The notes under the pieces: model-generated | Database searches by the model: none | Seen by the model: the letters and a program-made list of their open reading frames with translations, nothing else | Told to the model about the DNA's origin: nothing | Shown here: positions 7,457-16,475 of the stretch, in pieces | How the letters are laid out: every line of letters starts with the position of its first letter | Position numbering within the stretch: the stretch's first letter is position 1 | Translations under genes and position numbers: made by a program | Source of the DNA: 62-47 sp051954235 | GTDB lineage: Bacteria > Pseudomonadota > Alphaproteobacteria > Rhizobiales > Xanthobacteraceae | NCBI GenBank assembly: GCA_051954235.1 | Contig: JBQCHY010000013.1 | Coordinates: 1 to 64,000 of the forward strand | Length of the DNA: 64,000 nucleotides | Direction of reading: 5' to 3'

Positions 7457-10400
7457 TTAGTTGCCGCCACCAAAGCGGCGCGACCACCAGCCGGCACGGC
7501 GCGGCGGTGCGCTCGGCGTTTCTGCGACCGGTTCCGGAGCAGGGGCAGGCGCCGCCACCGGCTCGACCGCGATCGGAGCAGCCTGCGGGACTTCCGCGGC
7601 AACGGGAGCAGGAGCTTCGCTTGAGGCAAAGCTGACCTTCTCACGCACCGTCGAGCGTCGGCGCACGGACTTTTCGGCGTCGGCCGCAGCTTCCGACGCA
7701 ACGGGTTCGCCCACCGGCGCGATGACCTCTACCGGCTTGGAAGCCTCGACCGCCACAGGCGCCGGCTGATCGGCTTCTGCGTCGTTCGCATGACGCGCCG
7801 TCGGTGCGGCATGCTCAGACGTATCGCCATCGAAATCGGCGACGGCTTCGGTGACTTCCGGTGCGGACGGCGGTGCGAGTTCGTCGGCGATGGATGCAGC
7901 CAAGCCTTCTTCGTTTCCGCCACGCCGGCGGCGACCACCACGGCGGCCACGGCGGCGCGGACGGCGTTCGCCGCCTTCGCCTTGCTCGTCCTGCGATCCG
8001 GCTTCACGTTCGCCATCGGCATCCTCGCCGCGGTCGCTGACCATGTCGGCGACTTGCGCGGCGTCGTCCATGTCGAGCGCCGACATCGCGGCCTCGTTGT
8101 CGTTCTGCGCCGTATCCTGATCGCGGTTATCGCGGCCACGCCGACGGCGGCGACGGCGACGGCGTTGACCTTCGCCGGAGGACTCTCCCTCGCTCGCATC
8201 GCTGCCTTCGCCCGATGCCTGTTCGTCGGTGAGGCCTTCGGTTTCCTCGGTTTCGACTTCGGCCTCGATGTCGAATGCGTCGTCATCGTCGAAGGCGTCG
8301 TCCATGATCGCCGGCGCGGCGGCGGCCTGCGCCGCGAGCAACGCCTTGGCGGCTTCCAGCGTGTGCACCTGTTCGCCGCGATCGATCACGAACGCCTGCT
8401 GGCCACCCAAGGTCGGATCGGCGAGCACCGACAGCGTCACCTTGAAGCTGGTTTCGAGATCGCGCAGATGCGCGCGCTTGTGGTTAAGCACATAGAGCGC
8501 GACGTCATTGCGCGTGCGCACCGTGAGGTTGTGCGTCGCGCCCTTCATCAGGATTTCCTCGAGATTGCGCAGCACCTGCAGCGCCACCGAGGAAACCGAG
8601 CGAATGTGTCCGCTGCCGCCGCAATGCGGGCAGGGCTCGGTCGAGCTTTCCAGCACGCTGGCGCGGATGCGCTGGCGCGACATTTCCAGCAGGCCGAAAT
8701 GCGAGATGCGGCCGACCTGGATGCGGGCGCGGTCCTGCCGCAGGCAGTCGCTCAGCTTGCGTTCGACGGCGCGATTGTTGCGGCGCTCGTCCATGTCGAT
8801 GAAGTCGATGACGATGAGGCCGGCGAGATCGCGCAGGCGTAATTGCCGCGCCACTTCCTCGGCGGCTTCGAGATTGGTCTTGAGCGCGGTGTCCTCGATG
8901 TGGTGCTCGCGGGTCGAGCGCCCGGAGTTGACGTCGATGGAAACCAGCGCCTCGGTCTGGTTGATGACGAGGTAACCGCCCGACCGCAGTTGCACGATCG
9001 GCGTGAACATCACGTCGAGTTGGCTTTCGACGCCCATGCGCGAGAACAGCGGCTGGCCGTCGCGATACGGCTTCACGGCGCGGACGCTGGAGGGCATCAG
9101 CATCTTCATGAAGTCGCGCGCTTCGCGGTAGCCGGCTTCGCCCGCGACCTGGATTTCGTCGATCTCCTTGTTGAAGAGATCGCGCAGCGAGCGCTTGATC
9201 AGCGAGCCTTCCTCGTAAACCAGCGTCGGCGCCTGCGAGCGCAGCGTGGTATCGCGAACGGTTTCCCACATCCGGATCAGGTATTCGAAGTCGCGCTTGA
9301 TTTCCGGCTTGGTGCGCGCCGCGCCGGCGGTGCGCAGGATGATGCCCATGCCTTCCGGCACGTCGAGATCCTGCACCACCTCCTTCAGGCGCGAGCGATC
9401 CTGCGCCGAAGTGATCTTGCGGCTGATACCGCCGCCGCGTGCGGTGTTGGGCATCAGCACGGCGTAACGACCGGCCAGCGACAGGTAGGTCGTGAGCGCC
9501 GCGCCCTTGTTGCCGCGCTCTTCCTTCACGACCTGCACCAGCATCACCTGGCGGCGCTTGATGACTTCCTGAATCTTGTACTGGCGGCGCGGGCGGAAGG
9601 TGCGCTCCGGCATCTCCTCCAGCGCGTCGTCGCCGCCGACTGATTCCACGACTTCTTCTTCGGCTTCGTCGCCGTCATCATCCTCGTCGTCATGATCCGC
9701 ATCGTCGTGATCGTGATGCACGTCGTCATGATGGCTGTCGGCATGAGACGCATCGTCATGATGCTCGTCTGCATCGTGATGCGCCGCCTGATCGTCATGG
9801 GCTGCAACGACGTCCGCGTGCTCCGCCGGTGTCGCGTCTTCGGATGGCGTGGCTTCCGCGTGCGTGTCCGCTCCATAAGCGGTCGGAGCGGGGGCAGCTT
9901 CCGGCTGCGCTTCTGATGCGGCGGTGACGTTCGCATCCGGAACAGCCGGAGGCTCGAACGAAGGGAGTTGATCGAGTTGGAGTTCGGCTGGCTGCGCGAA
10001 ATCGGTTCCCACGACGTGCGAAATATCCGAAGCAGCCTCGTGATGCTCATCGGCGTGGTTGACGTCAGTTGCGAAGTGCTCGGTATCCCCGGCCACATTG
10101 AGCGGGACCTGACCGGCGTCATCCGAAATCGCAACCTGGGCCGGATGCTCGCCGTCGGAAATCTCGATCACTTCGCTCTGAACCCGCTCGCCGCTGGAGC
10201 GGCGGCGCGAGTTGCGATGGCGCGACCGGCGGCGCGACGAGCGATGCTCGTTCTCTTCCTCGGCTTCGCGATGGGCGCGCTCGTCGGCCTCGATCAGTGC
10301 CTGACGGTCGGCGACCGGAATTTGATAGTAGTCGGGATGGATTTCGCTGAAGGCCAGGAAGCCGTGGCGGTTACCGCCGTATTCGATGAACGCCGCTTGC

Positions 10401-10561
10401 AGCGACGGTTCGACCCGGGTGACCTTGGCGAGATAGATGTTTCCGCGGAGTTGCTTGCGTTGCGCGGATTCGAAATCGAATTCTTCAACTCGGTTGCCGC
10501 GAACCACGACCACCCGGGTTTCTTCCGGGTGGGTCGCATCGATCAACATCTTGTTTGGCAT
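7457..10561 (-). CDS. rne: Ribonuclease E with long acidic insertion in the S1 domain
   Basis: Endoribonuclease and degradosome scaffold for mRNA decay and rRNA processing. The 1034-residue chain starts MPNKMLIDATHPEE. The S1 domain begins near residue 35, is interrupted by an insertion at about 93-325, and resumes at QYKIQEVIKRRQVMLVQVVKE. The catalytic core follows (INQTEALVSIDVNSGRSTRE, IVIDFIDMDERRNN), then the Zn-link CPHCGGSGH, and a disordered tail with Arg-rich RNA-binding blocks (RRRRRRRRRGR). The insertion starts with an Arg/Ser-rich patch and ends in a His/Asp run. Insertions here are usual in rhizobial RNase E. An upstream in-frame start adds only non-conserved residues. It is divergent from amiC. 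Confidence 0.96.
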   Translation of the reverse strand: MPNKMLIDATHPEETRVVVVRGNRVEEFDFESAQRKQLRGNIYLAKVTRVEPSLQAAFIEYGGNRHGFLAFSEIHPDYYQIPVADRQALIEADERAHREAEEENEHRSSRRRSRHRNSRRRSSGERVQSEVIEISDGEHPAQVAISDDAGQVPLNVAGDTEHFATDVNHADEHHEAASDISHVVGTDFAQPAELQLDQLPSFEPPAVPDANVTAASEAQPEAAPAPTAYGADTHAEATPSEDATPAEHADVVAAHDDQAAHHDADEHHDDASHADSHHDDVHHDHDDADHDDEDDDGDEAEEEVVESVGGDDALEEMPERTFRPRRQYKIQEVIKRRQVMLVQVVKEERGNKGAALTTYLSLAGRYAVLMPNTARGGGISRKITSAQDRSRLKEVVQDLDVPEGMGIILRTAGAARTKPEIKRDFEYLIRMWETVRDTTLRSQAPTLVYEEGSLIKRSLRDLFNKEIDEIQVAGEAGYREARDFMKMLMPSSVRAVKPYRDGQPLFSRMGVESQLDVMFTPIVQLRSGGYLVINQTEALVSIDVNSGRSTREHHIEDTALKTNLEAAEEVARQLRLRDLAGLIVIDFIDMDERRNNRAVERKLSDCLRQDRARIQVGRISHFGLLEMSRQRIRASVLESSTEPCPHCGGSGHIRSVSSVALQVLRNLEEILMKGATHNLTVRTRNDVALYVLNHKRAHLRDLETSFKVTLSVLADPTLGGQQAFVIDRGEQVHTLEAAKALLAAQAAAAPAIMDDAFDDDDAFDIEAEVETEETEGLTDEQASGEGSDASEGESSGEGQRRRRRRRRRGRDNRDQDTAQNDNEAAMSALDMDDAAQVADMVSDRGEDADGEREAGSQDEQGEGGERRPRRRGRRGGRRRRGGNEEGLAASIADELAPPSAPEVTEAVADFDGDTSEHAAPTARHANDAEADQPAPVAVEASKPVEVIAPVGEPVASEAAADAEKSVRRRSTVREKVSFASSEAPAPVAAEVPQAAPIAVEPVAAPAPAPEPVAETPSAPPRRAGWWSRRFGGGN
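9656..9805 (-). repeat. His/Asp codon-repeat tract inside rne
   Basis: Imperfect repetition of CAT/CAC and GAT/GAC codons encodes roughly residues 253-302 of RNase E, for example HHDADEHHDDASHADSHHDD and then an Asp/Glu-only stretch. The tract is low-complexity, would be disordered, and could bind divalent or transition metals. Such tracts vary in length by slippage. Confidence 0.7.
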
Positions 10562-11275
10562 GAGAAAGCTCTTGGCGGCGGAGGACGCGCGGGGCGGCAG
10601 GCACAATGGGCGCAGCCGGGAAGCGCGACGGTCCACCTGATTCGGGGGTGAGGGGAAGGCCGAAACGAAAACCGCTGCGCTGTCCCGGAACCGAGGCGAA
10701 CGCCATCCACCGCGCGTCGCTCATGCGTCGCGTCGGCGAGGTCGTCGCGGAAAATTCGGCCGGAGTTACAGTCTGGCGCATCAAGCGTCGGCCCGTCTAA
10801 ACAGGTTGGCGGCACAATGGCGCCGCCTTGTTGGCGCTGACGGGCCGACACGACGCCGGAGCGTCTGTCAGCTATCGCATATTGCAGTCTTGCGACCGCG
10901 ATAACCGATCATGTTGTGTCAAAGACCTGCCCCTGGATAAAGAACGCCGGGACCGGCTCCGCTCGGACTGACCGCCGTTCCTCAACAACCGCGCACTGCG
11001 CTGGCCATGGGACGAGGCGGCAAATGACGCTGGAAACCCTCATGGCCCAAAATGGGTTGTTTGAGGTGATCCGGCGCTGCTCCGGGAGGTTGAACGCGAC
11101 ACAACCGGGAGTTTATACCGTCAACTCTCGTTACATACGTCGATTATCGGCCCCGTGCAAGGGAAGCGTCACGTCCGGGCAACAGCCGGAAAAAATCGGA
11201 AACGTCGCATTAAGTCTGGATTAACCGTGCCGTCCTATTGCGATATCTGAGGCAGCTCGGAGGCTTGAGGAAACG
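10562..11275. other. 714-base divergent noncoding region between rne and amiC
   Basis: No convincing gene is present. Open frames of up to 102 codons occur but lack family-like composition or good start sites. The region should contain the promoters and leaders of rne (leftward) and amiC (rightward). Its size suits the long autoregulated 5' leader known for rne in other bacteria. The one clear internal structure is the nested stem-loop annotated separately at 10787-10849. Confidence 0.6.
10787..10849 (-). promoter_or_regulatory. Nested stem-loop in the presumed rne leader
   Basis: A perfect 11-bp inverted repeat (GTCGGCCCGTC at 10787-10797, GACGGGCCGAC at 10839-10849) encloses a second stem (GGCGGC at 10808-10813 against GCCGCC at 10822-10827). 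It starts about 225 bases upstream of the rne start codon. In enterobacteria RNase E represses its own synthesis by cutting at leader stem-loops; the same role here is inference. Confidence 0.45.
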
Positions 11276-12562
11276 TTGGCGGGCCGCGCAAATCATTACC
11301 TTTCATGGGGCCTCGCACTGCTCGCGGGCATCGCTCTCGCAGGCGACGCGACGGCATCGTTTGCCGCGGGCGACGCGGGTGTGACACAACCTGTGGCTGC
11401 GGAACCTTTCCCGATCGCATCGGACGTTCGGTTGGCGGGCGACAACAAGCAAACCCGATTCGTGCTCGATCTCGATCGCAAGATCGACCTGCGCGCCTTC
11501 GTGCTCGGCAATCCCGATCGCGTCGTGATCGATATTCCTCAGGTGACGTTCAAGCTGCCCGACAATGTCGGGCAGAACGGGCGGGGGCTCATTAAAGCAT
11601 TCCGTTACGGGCTGGTGATGCCGGGCGGATCGCGACTGGTGTTCGATCTCTCGGGGCCTGCCAAGATCGAGAAGGCCTACGTGCTCGATGCCGCCAACGG
11701 CCAACCGCCGCGGCTGATCGTGGAACTGGCGGCAACCGATCGTGCGGCTTTCGTCAAATCGCTCGCCAAGGAAACCGTCCCTGAACCGCCTGCCGGTAAT
11801 CCGCCGGAGACCGTGACCGCCGATGCCGGGCAGGGCGCGGAGCGTGTGGACACGCGGCCGGTCGTCGTGATCGATCCGGGCCATGGCGGCATCGACAACG
11901 GCACCCAGGCCGCCAGCGGCGAGACCGAAAAGGCCATTGTGCTGGCGTTCGGCCTCGCGCTGCGCGACCGCGTCGCCGAGAGCGGAAAATATCGCGTGGT
12001 TCTGACCCGCGACGACGACACCTTTATTCCGCTCGGCGATCGCGTGAAGGTTGCCCGCGCCCAGAATGCGGCGCTGTTCGTTTCGATCCACGCCGATGCG
12101 CTGCCGCGCCGCGAGGGCGATGCGCAGGGGGCCACGATCTATACGCTGTCGGACAAGGCATCCGACGCCGAGGCGGAGCGGCTCGCGGAACTGGAAAACA
12201 AGGCGGACGCCATCGGCGGCGTCAACCTCACCGAGGAACCGACCGAAGTGGCCGATATCCTGATCGATCTCGCCCAGCGCGAGACGCGGACTTTCTCCAG
12301 CCGTTTCGCTCACGCCCTGATGGGCGAAATGAAGACTGCGGTGCGGATGCACAAGCACCCGCTCAAGTCTGCCGGCTTCAAGGTTCTGAAGGCGCCGGAC
12401 GTGCCGTCGGCGCTGATCGAACTCGGCTACGTCTCCAACAAAGACGATCTCAAGCTCCTGACCTCCGAAAGCTGGCGCTCGCGCTCGGTGGCCGCGGTGG
12501 CGCAGGCGATCGATGCCTTTCTGGACAAGCGGATCGTTTCGGTCGGCGTGAACAAGAATTAG
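11276..12562 (+). CDS. amiC: N-acetylmuramoyl-L-alanine amidase, AmiC type (TTG start)
   Basis: A periplasmic amidase that cleaves the amide bond between MurNAc and the stem peptide during daughter-cell separation. The 428 residues contain a signal peptide, an N-terminal AMIN domain (about 45-150, targeting to septal peptidoglycan) and a C-terminal Amidase_3 domain. Zinc ligands appear in VVVIDPGHGGIDNG, the glutamate of ETEKAIVLAF and SIHADALP; the catalytic glutamate is in SALIELGYVSN. The start is TTG, preceded at suitable spacing by GAGG; no ATG fits before the signal peptide. It is divergent from rne and precedes mrcA, so two wall genes are adjacent. Confidence 0.93.
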   Translation: MAGRANHYLSWGLALLAGIALAGDATASFAAGDAGVTQPVAAEPFPIASDVRLAGDNKQTRFVLDLDRKIDLRAFVLGNPDRVVIDIPQVTFKLPDNVGQNGRGLIKAFRYGLVMPGGSRLVFDLSGPAKIEKAYVLDAANGQPPRLIVELAATDRAAFVKSLAKETVPEPPAGNPPETVTADAGQGAERVDTRPVVVIDPGHGGIDNGTQAASGETEKAIVLAFGLALRDRVAESGKYRVVLTRDDDTFIPLGDRVKVARAQNAALFVSIHADALPRREGDAQGATIYTLSDKASDAEAERLAELENKADAIGGVNLTEEPTEVADILIDLAQRETRTFSSRFAHALMGEMKTAVRMHKHPLKSAGFKVLKAPDVPSALIELGYVSNKDDLKLLTSESWRSRSVAAVAQAIDAFLDKRIVSVGVNKN

Positions 12563-12851
12563 TGTTCGGCTCGGTCGTCGATCTGGCGACGGTTGACCGC
12601 GCGAAAGCCGCGCCGGGGCGTGGGAATGCTGCCACGCCGCAAAAAAACAATCCGCGACTTGAGGCGAGCCCTAGTTTGGACACAGCCTCGGCTCTATAGA
12701 AGCCGGACACAGGTGCGACAGAATCGATCAGGATGGATCGATGCGGTCGAGGGAGGCGGGGCAGCGTTCATCCCTGCGAGCCACCAAGCCAATGTGAGCC
12801 AGGAACTCGCCGAAGTTTTCGGCGGGACAGGGCCAAAACGGATCGTCGAGA

Positions 12852-15341
12852 ATGCGTCTGCTGTTCCGGTTTATGGGGTTCCTGTTTGCCGCCGGTACCA
12901 TCGTGTTCCTGGTTGGCGTGGCCGCTGTCGCCGGCCTGATCTGGCATTTCTCCAAGGACCTGCCGGACTATTCTCAGTTGCAGAATTATGAACCGCCGGT
13001 GATGACCCGGGTTCATGCCTCCGACGGCTCGCTGCTCGCAGAGTATTCCAAGGAGCGGCGTCTCTATCTGCCGATCCAGGCCGTTCCCAAACTGGTGATC
13101 AACGCGTTCCTCGCGGCGGAAGACAAGAATTTCTACGAGCACGGCGGCATCGACTATTCCGGCATGGCGCGCGCCGCGTTGCTCTATGTCCAGAACTACG
13201 GCTCGAACCGGCGGCCGCAGGGCGCGTCCACCATCACCCAGCAGGTCGCCAAGAACTTCCTGCTGACCAACGAAGTGTCGTTCGCGCGCAAGATCAAGGA
13301 AGCCTTGCTGGCGATGCGCATCGAGCGTGCGTATTCGAAGGACAAGATCCTCGAACTGTATCTCAACGAGATTTATCTCGGGCTCGGCGCCTACGGTATC
13401 GCCGCCGCCTCGCTGGTGTATTTCGACAAGTCGGTGAACGAACTGACCGTCGCGGAAGCTGCCTATCTCGCGGCGCTGCCGAAGGCACCGTCCACGCTGC
13501 ATCCAGTCAAGAACCGCGACCGCGCCATCGAGCGGCGCAATTACGTCATCGACCGCCTGCTCGAGAACGGCTGGATCAAGCAGGCCGATGCGGACGCTGC
13601 CCGCAAGTCGCCGCTGGTGGTGACCAGCCGCGCCAACGGCTCGCACACCTTCGCCGGCGAATACTTCGCCGAAGATGTTCGCCGCGATCTGTTCGAGCGC
13701 TACGGCGAAAAGAAGCTCTACGAGGGCGGCCTGTCGGTGCGCACCTCACTCGATCCGAAATTGCAGGTCGAAGCGCGCAAGACCATGGTGAAGGGACTGG
13801 TCAACTACGACGAGGCCCAGGGCTGGCGCGGGCCGGTGAGCAAACTCGACATCTCAGGCGACTGGGGTGTGAAACTCGCCGACGTCAAATCGCTGTCGGA
13901 CATCTCGCCGTGGCGGATGGCCGTGGTGCTCGAGACCAGCGATCAGTCGGCGCGGATCGGCTTCCAGCCGGGACGCGAACTCGGCGGTGCTGTGAGCAAG
14001 GGCCGGCAGACCGGCCTCATCACGCTCGATGGCGTGAAGTGGGCCAAGGCCGCGTCGGGGCCGACGCGCTTCAAGACCCCGACCAAGGTGTCGCAGGTGC
14101 TGTCGCCCGGCGACGTGATCTATGCCGATCCGCTGCTCGACAAGGACGGTCATATCGTCGAAGGGCAATACCGGCTGCGGCAATTGCCGGAGGTCTCCGG
14201 CGCAATGGTGGCGATGGATCCGTGGACCGGCCGCGTCCTGGCAATGGTCGGCGGCTTCTCGTTCGATCAGAGTCAGTTCAACCGCGCGACGCAGGCTTAT
14301 CGGCAGCCGGGCTCGTCGTTCAAGCCGCTGGTGTATTCGTCGGCGCTCGACAACGGTTATACGCCGTCGACCGTGGTGGTCGACGCGCCGATCGAAATCG
14401 ATCAGGGGCAGGGCGGCGGCGTGTGGCGGCCGGAGAACTATTCGACCGGCAAGTATTACGGTCCGCAGACGCTGCGCAACGCGTTGCAGAAGTCGCTCAA
14501 CACCGTGACGGTGAGACTGGCGCAGGACATCGGCATGCCGCTGATCGGCGAATACGCCAAGCGCTTCGGCGTCTATGACGAGCTGCCGAACTATCTCTCT
14601 TACGCGCTCGGCGCCGGCGAAACCACGGTGATGCGCATGGTCACCGCCTATTCGATGTTCGCCAATGGCGGCAAGCGGATCAAGGCGACGCTGATCGACC
14701 GCATTCAGGACCGCTACGGCCACACCATCTTCAAGCACGACCAGCGTGAATGCCGTGGCTGCGACGCGCCGGGCGGCTGGAAGAACCAGTCCGAGCCGCA
14801 ACTGGTCGACCGCCGCGAGCAGGTGCTCGATCCGATGACCGCCTACCAGATCACGTCGATGATGGAAGGCGTGGTGCAGCATGGCACCGCGACCGTGGTG
14901 CGCGAAGTCGGCAAGCCGATCGCCGGCAAGACCGGCACCACCAACGACGAGAAGGACGCTTGGTTCGTCGGCTTCTCGCCGGACCTCGTGGTCGGCATCT
15001 ATATCGGCTACGACAAGCCGCGCAATCTCGGCCGCGGCGCGACCGGCGGTCATCTTGCAGCGCCGATCGCCAAGGACTTCCTGAAGCTGGCGCTCGCGGG
15101 CAAACCCGCTGTTCCGTTCAAGGTGCCGGCCGGCATCAAGCTCATTCGCGTCGATGCGAAGACCGGTATGCGCGCGGGTCCCGGCGACAGCGGCCGCACC
15201 ATCCTCGAGGCCTTCAAGCCCGGCACCGCGCCGCCCGACAACTATTCGGTTATCGGCGTGGCGGACGCGGACGGACATTCGTCTGTTACACCCGATGCCG
15301 ATCGCGCGATCATTCGGCCCGGCACTGGCGGGCTTTATTAG
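12852..15341 (+). CDS. mrcA: Penicillin-binding protein 1A, bifunctional transglycosylase/transpeptidase
   Basis: An inner-membrane class A PBP that polymerises and crosslinks peptidoglycan. Of 829 residues, 8-31 form the membrane anchor. The GT51 domain carries the catalytic Glu90 in AAEDKNFYEHGGID and QGASTITQQVAKN (123-135). The transpeptidase domain has SSFK at 488-491 (nucleophile Ser488) and KTGTT near 693. A long OB-like linker (about 290-440) between the domains is typical of PBP1A. It ends in a TAG stop. It is codirectional with amiC upstream and prfB downstream, although an opposite-strand protease gene now separates it from prfB. Confidence 0.96.
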   Translation: MRLLFRFMGFLFAAGTIVFLVGVAAVAGLIWHFSKDLPDYSQLQNYEPPVMTRVHASDGSLLAEYSKERRLYLPIQAVPKLVINAFLAAEDKNFYEHGGIDYSGMARAALLYVQNYGSNRRPQGASTITQQVAKNFLLTNEVSFARKIKEALLAMRIERAYSKDKILELYLNEIYLGLGAYGIAAASLVYFDKSVNELTVAEAAYLAALPKAPSTLHPVKNRDRAIERRNYVIDRLLENGWIKQADADAARKSPLVVTSRANGSHTFAGEYFAEDVRRDLFERYGEKKLYEGGLSVRTSLDPKLQVEARKTMVKGLVNYDEAQGWRGPVSKLDISGDWGVKLADVKSLSDISPWRMAVVLETSDQSARIGFQPGRELGGAVSKGRQTGLITLDGVKWAKAASGPTRFKTPTKVSQVLSPGDVIYADPLLDKDGHIVEGQYRLRQLPEVSGAMVAMDPWTGRVLAMVGGFSFDQSQFNRATQAYRQPGSSFKPLVYSSALDNGYTPSTVVVDAPIEIDQGQGGGVWRPENYSTGKYYGPQTLRNALQKSLNTVTVRLAQDIGMPLIGEYAKRFGVYDELPNYLSYALGAGETTVMRMVTAYSMFANGGKRIKATLIDRIQDRYGHTIFKHDQRECRGCDAPGGWKNQSEPQLVDRREQVLDPMTAYQITSMMEGVVQHGTATVVREVGKPIAGKTGTTNDEKDAWFVGFSPDLVVGIYIGYDKPRNLGRGATGGHLAAPIAKDFLKLALAGKPAVPFKVPAGIKLIRVDAKTGMRAGPGDSGRTILEAFKPGTAPPDNYSVIGVADADGHSSVTPDADRAIIRPGTGGLY

Positions 15342-15383
15342 CGCCTTTTCGCGTAATCCACTTCCGGTTCGCTCGGAGCCTTT

Positions 15384-16172
15384 CTAGAGACGCATCGGCG
15401 TCAACGAACCTGTCATGAAGCCGCGGGTAATCGCAGCATTGCGAAAAGGATTGAACTTGGCCGGCACGTGAGCCATGCCGAGGCAGAAGGAGCGCTGCTT
15501 GTCGAACCAGTCGTCGATCTCTTTCTTGAAGGTGTCGTAAAACACCGAGGGATAAGCGTCGGCATTTTTCATCCGCTCGAATCCCCAATGATCGGTGCGC
15601 AAGGACGTGAAGCCACGGTCCGAACGATACACGTTCGCTGCCATGATCGCGTAGAACTCTTCGATATTGTCCATCCGCTGATGCCCGTCCACCTTGTCGT
15701 CGCGGGCCAGGCCGCATTGCATGCGATAGCCATGCACCATCTCGTGGAACAGGATTTCTCCGGGGCCGGTGCCCGGCGCAATGCCGCCGGTGTTCTTGAT
15801 TCGCTGCCGCCATGTCGCCGGATGGAAGTCGAGATAGACCATGCTTCCCTTTCCGGTGCCGAACCCGGTGGGAATCTCGATGGTGACGTTATTCGGCAAT
15901 TTGAACGGCGTCATGATCGGTGCGTATTGCGCGTAAGAATCCGCTTCGCTTCCCTGCTTCGGATAGGCGTAGGCGTTGACCGGATCCCTCGCAGTCGGGT
16001 GAAAGGGCATGATCAACATCCATTGCGAGCGCTGGTTGATGTGGCTGAACAATGTTTTGCCGGCGCTCGTCGTGCGGATCAGATCGAGATAACGGACGAC
16101 CTCGTTCCGATATGCCACCGATGTTTCCAAGACCCAGATATTGTTCAGATACTGCTTTGACTGCGCGGCCAT
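15384..16172 (-). CDS. HExxH zinc metalloprotease, possibly M91 (NleD/HopH1-like)
   Basis: A 262-residue protein with no signal peptide or membrane segment. The zinc motif HEMVH lies at 143-147 in GEILFHEMVHGYRMQCG, and a conserved-looking acidic helix follows (NIEEFYAIMAANVYRSDRG, with Glu171/Glu172 as the likely third ligand). The layout HExxH then about 25 residues then EExxA/YAI resembles the M91 family of type III effectors (NleD, HopH1), which cleave host kinases, and related toxin domains. That assignment is by pattern only. It stands alone on the minus strand between mrcA and prfB and lacks effector-system neighbours. An unusual protease of unknown target is the safe reading. Confidence 0.6.
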   Translation of the reverse strand: MAAQSKQYLNNIWVLETSVAYRNEVVRYLDLIRTTSAGKTLFSHINQRSQWMLIMPFHPTARDPVNAYAYPKQGSEADSYAQYAPIMTPFKLPNNVTIEIPTGFGTGKGSMVYLDFHPATWRQRIKNTGGIAPGTGPGEILFHEMVHGYRMQCGLARDDKVDGHQRMDNIEEFYAIMAANVYRSDRGFTSLRTDHWGFERMKNADAYPSVFYDTFKKEIDDWFDKQRSFCLGMAHVPAKFNPFRNAAITRGFMTGSLTPMRL

Positions 16173-16475
16173 GGCGGTTCCTCGCTCGCAAACGTTCGGC
16201 GTGAGCCGGGACGGGCGCTGGGTCCGAAGTCCTGCATCAAGGCGAACGACGTCCGATCTTCCCGCTCGTTTGTGGCAGGGAACCCGCTTCCGGTTCGACT
16301 GGCCGCACAGGCCCCGAACCGATTTTTCAGGCGTTGGGCGGAGCGGCGAACGCTGGCGCGGCTCCGATCGGAAGGCGCCAACGGGCCGTTAGGTCGAGAA
16401 TAGGGCATTGCGTCGCCCGGCGCGGGCCGTTACATCCGTGCACGTCGAATGACTTGCTGGAAAACCGGACACGGT
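16173..16475. other. Divergent noncoding region between the protease gene and prfB
   Basis: This stretch must carry the promoters for the leftward protease gene and, if prfB is not read through from mrcA, for prfB. I see no RNA gene, repeat or convincing sigma-70 pair in it. Confidence 0.5.

Noticed and set aside
10916..11224. A 102-codon frame upstream of amiC
   Set aside because: No ribosome-binding site, no recognisable domain, and composition unlike coding sequence; more likely leader DNA.
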